A stretch of 64,000 nt of DNA from Palsa-892 sp963751615 (GTDB taxonomy: Bacteria > Pseudomonadota > Alphaproteobacteria > Rhizobiales > Xanthobacteraceae). How positions within the stretch are numbered: position 1 is the stretch's first letter; each line of letters opens with the position of its first letter. Below the pieces are notes generated by a model, which saw only the letters and a list, made by a program, of their open reading frames with translations, was not told the DNA's origin and made no database searches. A program made the translations under genes and the position numbers. The stretch covers positions 930,001 through 994,000 of the forward strand of contig CAVVVG010000005.1 of NCBI GenBank assembly GCA_963751615.1. The letters are read 5' to 3'. Of this stretch, positions 1-7,491 are shown piece by piece.

Positions 1-109
1 CGTAGGCCAAGCCGATCATAGCGTCCTCGGTGCGTCCGTCATCCTGGCAACCGATACTGAATGGATCATAAAGCGTCGAGGCCGTTACTAACATAAAATT
101 CGCCGTCAT
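1..109 (-). CDS. possible 5' end of a divergent gene, product unknown (partial)
   Basis: An open frame begins at an ATG at 109 on the minus strand and runs 36 codons off the left edge without a stop. The peptide starts MTANFMLVTASTLYDPFSIG. A weak GGA lies just before the start. It is divergent from the flavoprotein gene that follows. I do not recognise the family, and 36 codons is too little to separate a gene from chance. Confidence 0.3.
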   Translation of the reverse strand, partial: MTANFMLVTASTLYDPFSIGCQDDGRTEDAMIGLAY

Positions 110-211
110 TTCCAACTATTAAGAGATTAGCCTGTTGAGGCGAGGCAAGAAACTAAACTGATTGCGAAAAGGACCAGCATCGGTTCACAATTGCCGAGGG
201 AGCTGCTCACC

Positions 212-1900
212 ATGACCGAGTTCGAAACGCTTTCGCGACGAAAGAAACTCCGCTTCTACGGCTGGGGCTATGCCGACGAACTATTGTCACCAGAAGAAGA
301 GGCGCTTGTGCGGGACGCAGCGATGCGCTTCGCGACAAGCGCACCAGCGGAAGTAGCAGCACCGAGGGAGACCGAATTCGACCTACGCGCTCCACGCATC
401 GCCACGCCTTCTTCACTCGAGCCGATTGTGTCTTCGACACGTTACGACCGGCTCGTGCACAGCCTCGGCAAATCGTTCGCCGATATCGTGCGCATGTTTC
501 AGCGTGACGTGCGCCATCCACCGGATCTGGTCGCATTTCCGAAGACTGAACAGGATGTAGCGGACGTCCTAGATTGGGCGTCCCGCAACAATGTTGCCGT
601 CATTCCCTTCGGTGGCGGATCGAGCGTCTGCGGCGGCGTCGAGCCCGACGTAGGCGACTCCTACAGCGGTACGATCTCCATCGACCTTCAATATCTTTAT
701 AAGGTGTTGAAGATCGATCGCTTAAGCCGCTCGGCGCGCATCCAGGCAGGAGCACTCGGATCGGAGCTTGAAGATCAGCTGAAGCCGCACGGCCTGACAC
801 TGCGCCATTTTCCCCAAAGTCTGCAATTTTCGACTCTCGGCGGCTGGATCGCGACGCGTTCTGGAGGACATTTCGCCTCTCTTTATACCCACATCGACGA
901 TTTTGTGGAATCGACGCGCACGATCACGCCGGCCGGCCTTCTTGAAACACGGCGACTTCCGGGTTCGGGCGCAGGACCGTCGCCCGATCGTCTGATCATC
1001 GGCTCCGAGGGGATCCTCGGGGTGATAACCGAAGCCTGGATGCGGCTGCAGGACCGACCCGTGTATCAAGCTTCGGCCGGCGTCGCGTTCCCAAGTATGG
1101 TCAAGGCGGTGGCGGCCGTGCGCGCGTTGTCGCAATCCGGCCTCTTCCCGACCAACTGCCGTCTCCTCGATCCATCGGAAGCGCGCAACAATGGTGTAGG
1201 CGACGGAACCTGTGCGTTGCTGGTGCTCGGTTTCGAATCCGCCGATCATCCGCTCGACGCGTGGATGGCACGGGCGCTGGAGCTTGTCGCCGATCATGAG
1301 GGCGCGTTTGACGCCAATGCGGTTGCGCGCTCGCTGGCGCCGCAAGGCCTTGCTGCGGAGCATCGCCAAGGCGCGGCTGGTCAATGGCGGAATGCCTTTA
1401 TCCGCATGCCATATTACCGCGATGTGATGGTGGCGCTTGGCATTATTACCGACACTTTCGAGACGTCTATCACGTGGGATCAGTTCAATAATCTCTATGA
1501 TGGCGTGCGTGAACAAATCGCAAAAGTTATTCGCGAGACCTGCGGACACGAGGCGAATATTTCCTGCCGCTTCACCCACATTTATCCCGACGGGCCTGCG
1601 CCGTATTTCTCCTATTCTGCGCTCGGTACGATGAACGGCAAGCTTGACGACTCGATTTCAAAGTGGCGTGAGATCAAAAAAGCAACCAATGAGGTCGTCG
1701 TCTCGCTCGGAGGAACCGTGACGCATCACCATGCTGTCGGCCGTGATCACAGAAGCGGTTATGAAAAGCAATCGCCGGCTCTGTTTCGGAGCAGTCTCGC
1801 GCACGTCAAGAAATCACTCGACTCTGCCGGCATCCTAAACCCCGGCGTCCTGATCGATCCGATCGACCGTAAAGTCGGCATCCGCGGAGCATTGGCATGA
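212..1900 (+). CDS. FAD-binding oxidase, alkyldihydroxyacetonephosphate synthase-like
   Basis: The 562-aa protein looks like a flavoprotein of the VAO/PCMH fold, closest in layout to alkyl-DHAP synthase. The N-terminus has the KLRFYGWGY segment seen in that family. An FAD-binding P-P loop (GGGSSV, about residues 134-139) follows a PxxxxDV motif, and a C-terminal HHH triplet sits at about 505-507. In eukaryotes the family makes the ether-lipid bond by swapping the acyl of acyl-DHAP for a fatty alcohol; in bacteria many homologues have no proven substrate and may oxidise a hydroxy acid such as glycolate or lactate. I chose the ATG at 212 because GAGGGAG lies about 8 nt before it; an in-frame TTG at 191 is the alternative. 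No ether-lipid partner is visible nearby. Family confidence is good, substrate unknown. Confidence 0.8.
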   Translation: MTEFETLSRRKKLRFYGWGYADELLSPEEEALVRDAAMRFATSAPAEVAAPRETEFDLRAPRIATPSSLEPIVSSTRYDRLVHSLGKSFADIVRMFQRDVRHPPDLVAFPKTEQDVADVLDWASRNNVAVIPFGGGSSVCGGVEPDVGDSYSGTISIDLQYLYKVLKIDRLSRSARIQAGALGSELEDQLKPHGLTLRHFPQSLQFSTLGGWIATRSGGHFASLYTHIDDFVESTRTITPAGLLETRRLPGSGAGPSPDRLIIGSEGILGVITEAWMRLQDRPVYQASAGVAFPSMVKAVAAVRALSQSGLFPTNCRLLDPSEARNNGVGDGTCALLVLGFESADHPLDAWMARALELVADHEGAFDANAVARSLAPQGLAAEHRQGAAGQWRNAFIRMPYYRDVMVALGIITDTFETSITWDQFNNLYDGVREQIAKVIRETCGHEANISCRFTHIYPDGPAPYFSYSALGTMNGKLDDSISKWREIKKATNEVVVSLGGTVTHHHAVGRDHRSGYEKQSPALFRSSLAHVKKSLDSAGILNPGVLIDPIDRKVGIRGALA

Positions 1901-2058
1901 AGCGGTCACTTTCCGACAATGGAGATCGGGCGGGAACGATCCCGATTAACCGAACGGACGGCGCATCTCGAACATTCAATCATCCGCCGGACAGTTGGCT
2001 GAAAATTCTAACGGAATCCTCCATTACCAGCTTCATTATGCACCCTGAAGAAATCAGC

Positions 2059-2152
2059 CGCCATAAAAAATGCACATCCATGCGCGACGAACTTTACTAT
2101 GCTAGATCAATTCCGCCGGTCCCTTAGACCAGCTGACTAGTGCGACGGTTAC
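2059..2152 (+). repeat. degenerate copy of tRNA-Arg leader and 5' half (copy B)
   Basis: This stretch aligns along its length with the leader and 5' half of tRNA-Arg at 18256-18350. Shared blocks include CATGCGCGACGA, ACTATGCTA versus CCTATGCTA, and CCGGTCCC followed by TAG-CAGCTG-TAG-GCG-CGGTT. It keeps about 60 nt of leader, then the acceptor, D-arm and start of the anticodon arm in eroded form. The 3' half of the tRNA is absent, so it cannot encode a working tRNA. It ends just before the lipase-LysM gene. I read it as a displaced remnant left by an insertion at the tRNA. Confidence 0.75.
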
Positions 2153-2164
2153 CAGGGTACAAGA

Positions 2165-3130
2165 ATGTCCTTTCTGTCACGCTTTGTAGCTGTCGCGGCA
2201 ATACTAGGCTTCGTCACAAATTGTAATAACGCTTCCATTCTCGATGCATATACTTCCGCAACACCGCCGGTTGGCGGGCATGTGTATTTAATGCGCGGCC
2301 TTATCGGCGAGATTTTTTCGCGAGGGCTGGATGATCTTGCCGAAAAAATCAACGCCCGCGGCCTTGCAGCGAGTGTGCATGGATTGTTGGAAATTGACTC
2401 TCTTACAGAAGAAATCATCAAAAAATATAAGGCCGATCCTTCATCGGCGCCGATCATCCTGATCGGTCATTCATCCGGCGGCGATGCGATCATCAGTATG
2501 GCCGAGCGGATGAAAGCGGCGAACGTACCCGTCGGCCTTGCTTTCGGCTTCGATCCGACGCCCGTAGCCGGCCGGGTGCCAGAAAATGTCGAGCTATTCA
2601 TCAATTTATTTCAAAAAAACAATCCCATTGGTGGCGGTGTATTAAAATCTGATGCAGGATTTCGAAACCGCCTTATCAACGTCGATCTTCGAGAACACAA
2701 TGAAATCATCCATATAACCTTGGACAAGTCGTCCAGAATTCATGATCTCGTTGTGAACGAGATTATGGAGCTCGTTACATACGAGAGAAATAAACAAACG
2801 TTAGCGCCTGCTGCCTTGCCGTCGCAACAGATTAAATATCAGCGGCCAAATGTGGCGGCATCATTACCTAATTTCATAAGCCCATTTTTCCTGGAGTATT
2901 TCGTCCCGCGCAATGAACCAATCGAGCTTTGGGATTCCGGATTGCAGATCGCTGTTCGCCCCGGAGAGAATTTGCAAACGATTGCCAGCAGCTATCGCAC
3001 TCCAATTTGGGCAATCGCGCAGACCAATAAAATCGATCCCAATATACCCGTGGAACCGGGGAGGACTCTTATAATTCCGCAGCATATGTATCGAACCGAC
3101 AGCCGCTTACTTATGAAGGCAGGCGAATAA
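2165..3130 (+). CDS. secreted alpha/beta-hydrolase-like protein with C-terminal LysM domain
   Basis: The 321-aa protein has an N-terminal hydrophobic export signal (residues 1-19) with Cys20 directly after it, so lipoprotein attachment is possible, although the residue before Cys (Asn) is poor for a lipobox. The body looks like an alpha/beta hydrolase: a beta strand IILIGHSSGG places a nucleophile-elbow Ser at 103 (GHSSG, 101-105). Residues about 258-312 form a LysM-like module (VRPGENLQTIASSY, then a threonine/isoleucine-rich end GRTLIIPQ), which in other proteins binds peptidoglycan or related glycans. It is probably an envelope-bound esterase or lipase, substrate unknown. CAGGG before the ATG is a modest ribosome site. 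It sits between the tRNA remnant and a transporter operon, and its gene partners give no clue. Confidence 0.65.
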   Translation: MSFLSRFVAVAAILGFVTNCNNASILDAYTSATPPVGGHVYLMRGLIGEIFSRGLDDLAEKINARGLAASVHGLLEIDSLTEEIIKKYKADPSSAPIILIGHSSGGDAIISMAERMKAANVPVGLAFGFDPTPVAGRVPENVELFINLFQKNNPIGGGVLKSDAGFRNRLINVDLREHNEIIHITLDKSSRIHDLVVNEIMELVTYERNKQTLAPAALPSQQIKYQRPNVAASLPNFISPFFLEYFVPRNEPIELWDSGLQIAVRPGENLQTIASSYRTPIWAIAQTNKIDPNIPVEPGRTLIIPQHMYRTDSRLLMKAGE

Positions 3131-3364
3131 ATCCGAAGTAAATTATCAAGTAAGTCATGGCGGTTAATCACCCCCATCTTCGATCTCTTGTCGTCGGAAG
3201 TTATCATCAATTGCCGTCCAGTATCGTTGAGCCTAGATTTGCGCGAACGGCCGACAACTCAGATGATGTTCTTACGTAGGGTGCAACTGAACATGGTACA
3301 CTATCAGTTCCCTGGCGAAGGTCCCTGTCTGTCGCGCTTTCCAAATTAATCACATAGCGACGAA

Positions 3365-4192
3365 ATGGGAGGACATAGGATTGCCGGTCCAAAGTTATAC
3401 ATGTCGCCTGCGATAAGCCGGCGTCGAAGCGTAACTTCAGCTGCAGGGTTTGTTGCTCCGCTACTCTTCTTAGTGGCGCTATGGGTGGTGCTCGTCCCGT
3501 GGTTTGGAGTTAACTCACGCGTTTTTCCGACTGTGGCCTCGGTTCTGGAAGCCGGCATTGAATCCATTCGCGATGGCAGTCTGATAAAGCACATCGTCGC
3601 CAGTCTGACGCGCGTCATCGTCGGTACCGTTTTGGCGCTTCTGGTAAGTATTCCTCTCGGCGTTGCCATGGGCGTCAGTCCTATAGTTTCGAGTTTTCTG
3701 ACTCCGCTATTTCGTTTTTTCTCGGTTCTTGCCGGCATCGCCTGGATTCCGATTGCAACGCTGTGGTTTGGGTATGGGTTTGGTGCGATCACATTTGTGA
3801 TCTTCAATGCTGTATTTTTCATCGTCACATACAACACGTTGCTGGGCGTTTCGACCATTCCCCTTCCCATCAGGCATGCTGCCGCCATGCTGGGCGCAGG
3901 TCGGTGGGCTATTCTCACCGAGGTGTTACTTCCTGGCGCGCTGCCCAATATTGTCACTGGCATCCGCACGGGATTGGGCTTTGCCTGGCGCGGCCTGATC
4001 GCAGCCGAGATGATTGCCACTAATGTCGGTCTTGGTTACATGCTCTTCGTTGCGCGCGACTTTTATCGCACGGAAGTGATCGTGCTTGGCATGATCGTCA
4101 TTGGACTGCTGTGGCTCGCCATCGATCGTCTGCTGCTTGCACCGCTCGAGCGGGCGACCATCGAACGGTGGGGGTTAGTGCAACGCACATGA
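3365..4192 (+). CDS. ABC transporter permease, TauC/SsuC family (first of two)
   Basis: This 275-aa inner-membrane permease resembles the nitrate/sulfonate/taurine (BPD_transp_1) class. About six membrane segments are visible. The cytoplasmic EAA-type loop, which docks the ATPase, is seen as AAAMLGAGRW followed by LLPGALPNIVTGIRTGLG. It opens a five-gene operon. Its stop overlaps the ATG of the second permease (ATGA). The two permeases end almost alike (WRGLIAAEMI... LAPLERATIERWGLV versus WRALIAAEII... LAPLERATGQRWGLV), so they are tandem paralogues and may form a heterodimer. The start is uncertain: ATG 3365, or ATG 3401 which gives the usual short N-terminus. GGAGGA at 3368-3373 lies between them, 27 nt before 3401. 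Confidence 0.85.
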   Translation: MGGHRIAGPKLYMSPAISRRRSVTSAAGFVAPLLFLVALWVVLVPWFGVNSRVFPTVASVLEAGIESIRDGSLIKHIVASLTRVIVGTVLALLVSIPLGVAMGVSPIVSSFLTPLFRFFSVLAGIAWIPIATLWFGYGFGAITFVIFNAVFFIVTYNTLLGVSTIPLPIRHAAAMLGAGRWAILTEVLLPGALPNIVTGIRTGLGFAWRGLIAAEMIATNVGLGYMLFVARDFYRTEVIVLGMIVIGLLWLAIDRLLLAPLERATIERWGLVQRT

Positions 4193-4995
4193 CGCCCCTG
4201 CTGAAAATCTCGAGTCTTTATTTGCGTTTGACAGCGCGTTGGCCATCGATCGGTTCAATCGTGCCCTTTATCCCCGTCGTCGCTTTGTGGGCGCTTACTG
4301 CGCAGCTGGAAATATTTCCGCGTGTATTCTTCCCGGGACCAATGGAGGTCGTGCGATCCTTCGGCACGCTCATCTACAAGGGTATTCTACCTGCGTATCT
4401 CGAGGATAGCATCGAACGCCTGGCGGTCGGAGCGGCAGCGGGAATCGCACTCGGTATTCCGCTCGGAGTATTGGTGGGCATGAACCGCCGTGCGAATGCA
4501 GCCCTGTGGCCTGTGTTGCTTTTCTTTCAAGCGATCGGCGACATAGCCTGGTTGCCTATCCTAGTGATCTGGTTTGGTTATGGCCTGACTACCATGACGT
4601 TCGTGATTGTTTACACGGTGTTGTTTCCGGTTGCGCTCAATACTGCGCTCGGTGTGCGATCGGTTCCCATTGTTTTGCATCGGGCAGCCGAGAGTCTTGG
4701 TGCCCCTCGGCATCGCATCTTGTGGGAGGTGGTGCTGCCGGGCGCCTTACCGAACATTATTACCGGGCTGCGCAACGGTCTTGGCTACGGCTGGCGCGCG
4801 CTGATCGCTGCTGAAATCATCGTCGGCTCGAGTGGTATTGGCTTTCTCATGTTCGACGCGCGACGCGCGGGCTCGGTCGTCGAGATCTTCCTCGGCATGA
4901 TCGTCCTCGGCATGCTCTGGTACATCGTCGACGGCTGGATCCTAGCGCCGCTCGAACGCGCCACGGGGCAGCGTTGGGGGCTTGTGACGCGGTGA
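4189..4995 (+). CDS. ABC transporter permease, TauC/SsuC family (second)
   Basis: This 268-aa paralogue of the preceding permease has six predicted membrane spans and an EAA loop (AESLGAPRHRILWEVVLPGALPN). I start it at the ATG at 4189, which overlaps the previous stop as ATGA; the frame is open further upstream, but only inside the first permease gene. It overlaps the ATPase gene by GTGA. Having two different permeases with one ATPase is less common in this family, where a homodimer is usual, so a heterodimeric channel is likely. Substrate cannot be read from the sequence. Confidence 0.85.
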   Translation: MTPLLKISSLYLRLTARWPSIGSIVPFIPVVALWALTAQLEIFPRVFFPGPMEVVRSFGTLIYKGILPAYLEDSIERLAVGAAAGIALGIPLGVLVGMNRRANAALWPVLLFFQAIGDIAWLPILVIWFGYGLTTMTFVIVYTVLFPVALNTALGVRSVPIVLHRAAESLGAPRHRILWEVVLPGALPNIITGLRNGLGYGWRALIAAEIIVGSSGIGFLMFDARRAGSVVEIFLGMIVLGMLWYIVDGWILAPLERATGQRWGLVTR

Positions 4996-5750
4996 AAAAT
5001 CTGATCATCCGCAATCTCTCGAAGACTTACGCCGACCTCTATGCAGGGGCGCACGTAACCGCGGTGCAAGACGTGTCGCTCGAGGTGCAGCAGGGCGAAT
5101 TCGTATCGATCGTCGGCCCATCGGGATGCGGTAAGACTACGATCCTCAACATGGTCGCCGGCTTCATCCCTGTGACCAGCGGCGAAATCCTACTTAATGG
5201 ACGGCCAATCAAAGGCCCGGGACCTGATCGCGGAGTAGTATTCCAGTCGTTCGCACTGTTTCCCTGGAAGACCGTGCTCGAGAACGTCGCCTTCGGCCCA
5301 AAGATGCGCGGCATGGGTAAAAGCGAGCGCGAAGCCGTGGCACGCGAATATCTAGCGCTTGTTGGGCTCTCGGAAGTGGCCAACCGATATCCTACCGAGC
5401 TGTCGGGCGGCATGCAGCAGCGTGTTGGTGTAGTGCGGGCTCTCGCCAACAACCCAGATGTATTGCTAATGGATGAACCATTCGCCAGCGTCGACGCTCA
5501 AACACGCATGACGCTGCAAGAGGAACTCACCCGTATCTGGCAGGAAAAACGACCGACCGTGATCTTTGTTACCCACGACGTGGGAGAAGCAGTTTTTCTT
5601 GCCAACCGCGTGGTCGTATTGTCGAAGGGCCGCGTGCTTAAAGAGTTGGACGTGGTTCTACCCCGGCCGCGATCGTGGAACGCACTCAATGAGGACGTGC
5701 AGTTCAAGTCGCTATCAGGCCGCGTGCTGCAATTGGTACGATCAGCATGA
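4992..5750 (+). CDS. ABC transporter ATP-binding protein, TauB/SsuB family
   Basis: The 252-aa cytoplasmic ATPase powers the importer. All motifs are intact: Walker A GPSGCGKTT, Q-loop VFQSFALFPW, signature LSGGMQQR, Walker B VLLMDEPFASVD and switch His in VTHDV. The start is a GTG at 4992 inside the preceding stop (GTGA), giving MKNLIIRNLSKTYADL. This matches the usual family N-terminus better than an upstream in-frame start at 4974. The stop overlaps the next gene by ATGA. Tight overlaps show translational coupling of the operon. Confidence 0.9.
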   Translation: MKNLIIRNLSKTYADLYAGAHVTAVQDVSLEVQQGEFVSIVGPSGCGKTTILNMVAGFIPVTSGEILLNGRPIKGPGPDRGVVFQSFALFPWKTVLENVAFGPKMRGMGKSEREAVAREYLALVGLSEVANRYPTELSGGMQQRVGVVRALANNPDVLLMDEPFASVDAQTRMTLQEELTRIWQEKRPTVIFVTHDVGEAVFLANRVVVLSKGRVLKELDVVLPRPRSWNALNEDVQFKSLSGRVLQLVRSA

Positions 5751-6079
5751 ACTTATTCGCAGAAATGCTGCGTTCGCCGAAAGGCCTTGTTGGGCTAGCG
5801 GTGCTCGCCGCTTATTTGCTGTGGCAGATTTGGCTGCAATTTGCAGCTACCGATAAGATTGGGTCGGGCTTCCCGCCGGAGAGTAACCGTGTAAACGTAC
5901 TAGTAACGCTGCCATTTGAACCGGAACGTTTCCATGTTCAGGTATTTCAAACTTTCGGAAGAGTGTCTGGAACGCGGGACAACACAATTGAAGTTAGGGG
6001 CGTGAAACGTACTGATCTTGTCGACATAGCCCGGCCTTATTGGGTAAGGCGCGTCGATCCCCTGCCACAAGGAGGATAG
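5747..6079 (+). CDS. small membrane-anchored protein of the ABC importer operon, unknown function
   Basis: The 110-aa protein has one N-terminal membrane segment (about residues 13-33, LVGLAVLAAYLLWQIWLQFA) and a soluble, probably periplasmic tail of about 75 residues rich in valine and polar residues. It has no cysteines or motifs that I recognise. The ATG overlaps the ATPase stop (ATGA), and the gene sits between the ATPase and the binding protein, so it is cotranslated with the importer. A helper that docks the binding protein or stabilises the permease pair is an inference from position only. The codon pattern and perfect coupling argue that it is real. Confidence 0.7.
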   Translation: MNLFAEMLRSPKGLVGLAVLAAYLLWQIWLQFAATDKIGSGFPPESNRVNVLVTLPFEPERFHVQVFQTFGRVSGTRDNTIEVRGVKRTDLVDIARPYWVRRVDPLPQGG

Positions 6080-6081
6080 AC

Positions 6082-7146
6082 ATGATAATGCGCATTGTAC
6101 CGCTACTCTGCAGTTTGATGGTTCTACCATCGCTGGCTTCAGCGCAATCTTCGGCGCCTGTGAAACTAAAGGCCGGCATGGTGACCGGCATCGACCAGGT
6201 GGGTCTGCCAATCGCGCTCGAGCGCGGCTTCTTTGAGAAATGGGGACTCGATGTATCAATCGCCCGGCCCTATGCAACGGGTGTTGATGCACTTAATGCA
6301 TTGCAGGCGGGCGAAAGCGACATCGTGCAGGTTGGCGTGCCAATGATCGGCGCTGTGCTGCGTGGAATGGAGCTCGTGGCGCTCGGCAATTACAGCGGCA
6401 ATGCAACAAAGTTTGGATCCGATGCCACGATGGCGATCGTCGCCCGCGATGGCGCCGGCATCAGCAAAGGCGATCTAAAAAGCCTCAAGGGCAAGAAGAT
6501 TGCTGCTTCTTTCGGCACTATCAACCATCTCTACATCCTAGCGGTGCTGGAAAAGGCTGGTCTCACGCCGGACGACGTTACGCTGGTGAATACTCCTCCG
6601 CCCGATATGACAGTTGCACTCCTCGCCAAAGGCATTGACGCATTCTCTTGCTGGGATCCATGGCCCATCGTCGCGCTGAAAGATGTCCCTGGGGCGATTC
6701 AGGTTATTCGCGGCGGCGATGTCATTTCCTACCTCGGCTTCAACGTCGCCCTACGGCCTTGGGTCGAGAAGAATGGCGAGACTATCGAGAAGTTTCTAAC
6801 GGCACTATCGGAAGCGGACAAATGGATGCGTGCCAATCCCAAGCAAGCCGCGCAAGTCGCAACACGCTGGATTCCTGGACTGAAAATTGACGTTGCCGAG
6901 ACTGCGATGGAGTTCAACATCCAGCAGGCAGACCGACGTCTGTCGGCCAACAACTACCGCGCGTTGTGGAACGCGGAAGATCGGCTCAACCGACAGGGAA
7001 TTCTCAAATCAACCTTCGATGTCAACAAACACATTGAGCCCAAACACATCGTCAAGGTAATGCAAGATCACCCTGAGCTCTTTTCCGATCTTGCGCCTAT
7101 TCCGCCCGAAGTGATGATCAACCCAGGGTTTGTCTTCAAACCATAA
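6082..7146 (+). CDS. periplasmic substrate-binding protein, NMT1/SsuA-TauA family
   Basis: The 354-aa secreted binding protein of the importer has a cleavable signal peptide (MIMRIVPLLCSLMVLPSLASAQ), then the type II periplasmic fold. Typical lines are VGLPIALERGFFEKWGLDV near the start, DALNALQAGESDIVQVG, and DAFSCWDPWPIVALKD in the second lobe. The ATG at 6082 follows a perfect GGAGGA at 6071-6076; a longer reading from 6040 would lack the signal peptide at the N-terminus. Family members bind sulfonates, taurine, nitrate, thiamine precursors or aromatic acids; I cannot choose. It is last in the operon. Confidence 0.85.
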   Translation: MIMRIVPLLCSLMVLPSLASAQSSAPVKLKAGMVTGIDQVGLPIALERGFFEKWGLDVSIARPYATGVDALNALQAGESDIVQVGVPMIGAVLRGMELVALGNYSGNATKFGSDATMAIVARDGAGISKGDLKSLKGKKIAASFGTINHLYILAVLEKAGLTPDDVTLVNTPPPDMTVALLAKGIDAFSCWDPWPIVALKDVPGAIQVIRGGDVISYLGFNVALRPWVEKNGETIEKFLTALSEADKWMRANPKQAAQVATRWIPGLKIDVAETAMEFNIQQADRRLSANNYRALWNAEDRLNRQGILKSTFDVNKHIEPKHIVKVMQDHPELFSDLAPIPPEVMINPGFVFKP

Positions 7147-7150
7147 CTCT

Positions 7151-7182
7151 CCTTCCTGTGCTAAATCGATTCGACCGGCCCC
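7151..7182 (+). repeat. degenerate copy of tRNA-Arg promoter leader (copy D)
   Basis: These 32 nt match 18289-18320 (end of the tRNA-Arg leader plus first acceptor bases) at 28 positions. The match covers CCTTCCT, TGCTAAAT, GATTCG and CCGG, and stops at the acceptor start. No other tRNA part follows. It begins 4 nt after the stop of the binding-protein gene, marking the right edge of that module. Confidence 0.65.
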
Positions 7183-7355
7183 AAGGCAGTGCGCCGACGA
7201 GTATTCTTGGCGCGGCGGTGGCACACGCAAGGTTTCCCAAGTGGAATTGGTAGGAGATCGCTGTGTTGTTCCGCGGCGAAGTCCTAACGGACATCGTTGG
7301 CGACACATATTGACCGAACGAGGTTCCTTTCGGTAAATACTTGTATTGAGTTGAT

Positions 7356-7404
7356 GGGGATGGAGTTCCCCGAAAACCGCCGCAGAGGCTGATAACTCCT
7401 GTCG
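7356..7404 (+). promoter_or_regulatory. fluoride riboswitch aptamer (crcB motif)
   Basis: The stretch has the crcB-motif layout. P1 is GGGG (7356-7359) with CCCC (7368-7371), enclosing AUG. GAGU (7363-7366) pairs across with ACUC (7395-7398) to form the pseudoknot. An A-rich joint (GAAAACC) leads to P2, GCC (7379-7381) with GGC (7387-7389), and then CUGAUAACUCCUG. This matches, element by element, the published Thermotoga fluoride aptamer (GGCGAUGAGGCCC..., CUGAUGGCCUC). An intrinsic terminator follows at 7434-7458, and GGCGGG (7417-7422) could pair with the CCCGCC arm of that terminator as an anti-terminator. The expected action is that fluoride binding stabilises the pseudoknot and lets transcription continue into the antiporter gene. 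Confidence 0.85.
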
Positions 7405-7433
7405 CATGTGTCGCGCGGCGGGAGGCATTGGTT

Positions 7434-7458
7434 GCCCGCCCCGAAGGCGGGCTTTTTT
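7434..7458 (+). terminator. intrinsic terminator, riboswitch expression platform
   Basis: A perfect 7-bp GC stem, GCCCGCC (7434-7440) and GGCGGGC (7446-7452) with loop CCGAA, is followed by TTTTTT. It lies between the fluoride aptamer and the antiporter start at 7492, so it is the switchable stop of the riboswitch. Confidence 0.85.
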
Positions 7459-7491
7459 GTGCCTGTCATGATGGAAAGGAAAAGGTTCGAG

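Noticed and set aside
722..1579. Long minus-strand frame opposite the flavoprotein gene
   Set aside because: It is a shadow of a gene with clear FAD motifs; the peptide is Arg/His-rich and featureless.
1897..2127. 76-codon frame starting inside the stop of the AGPS-like gene
   Set aside because: Its last third is encoded by the tRNA-Arg leader remnant, and the peptide shows no family pattern; the ATGA overlap is likely chance.
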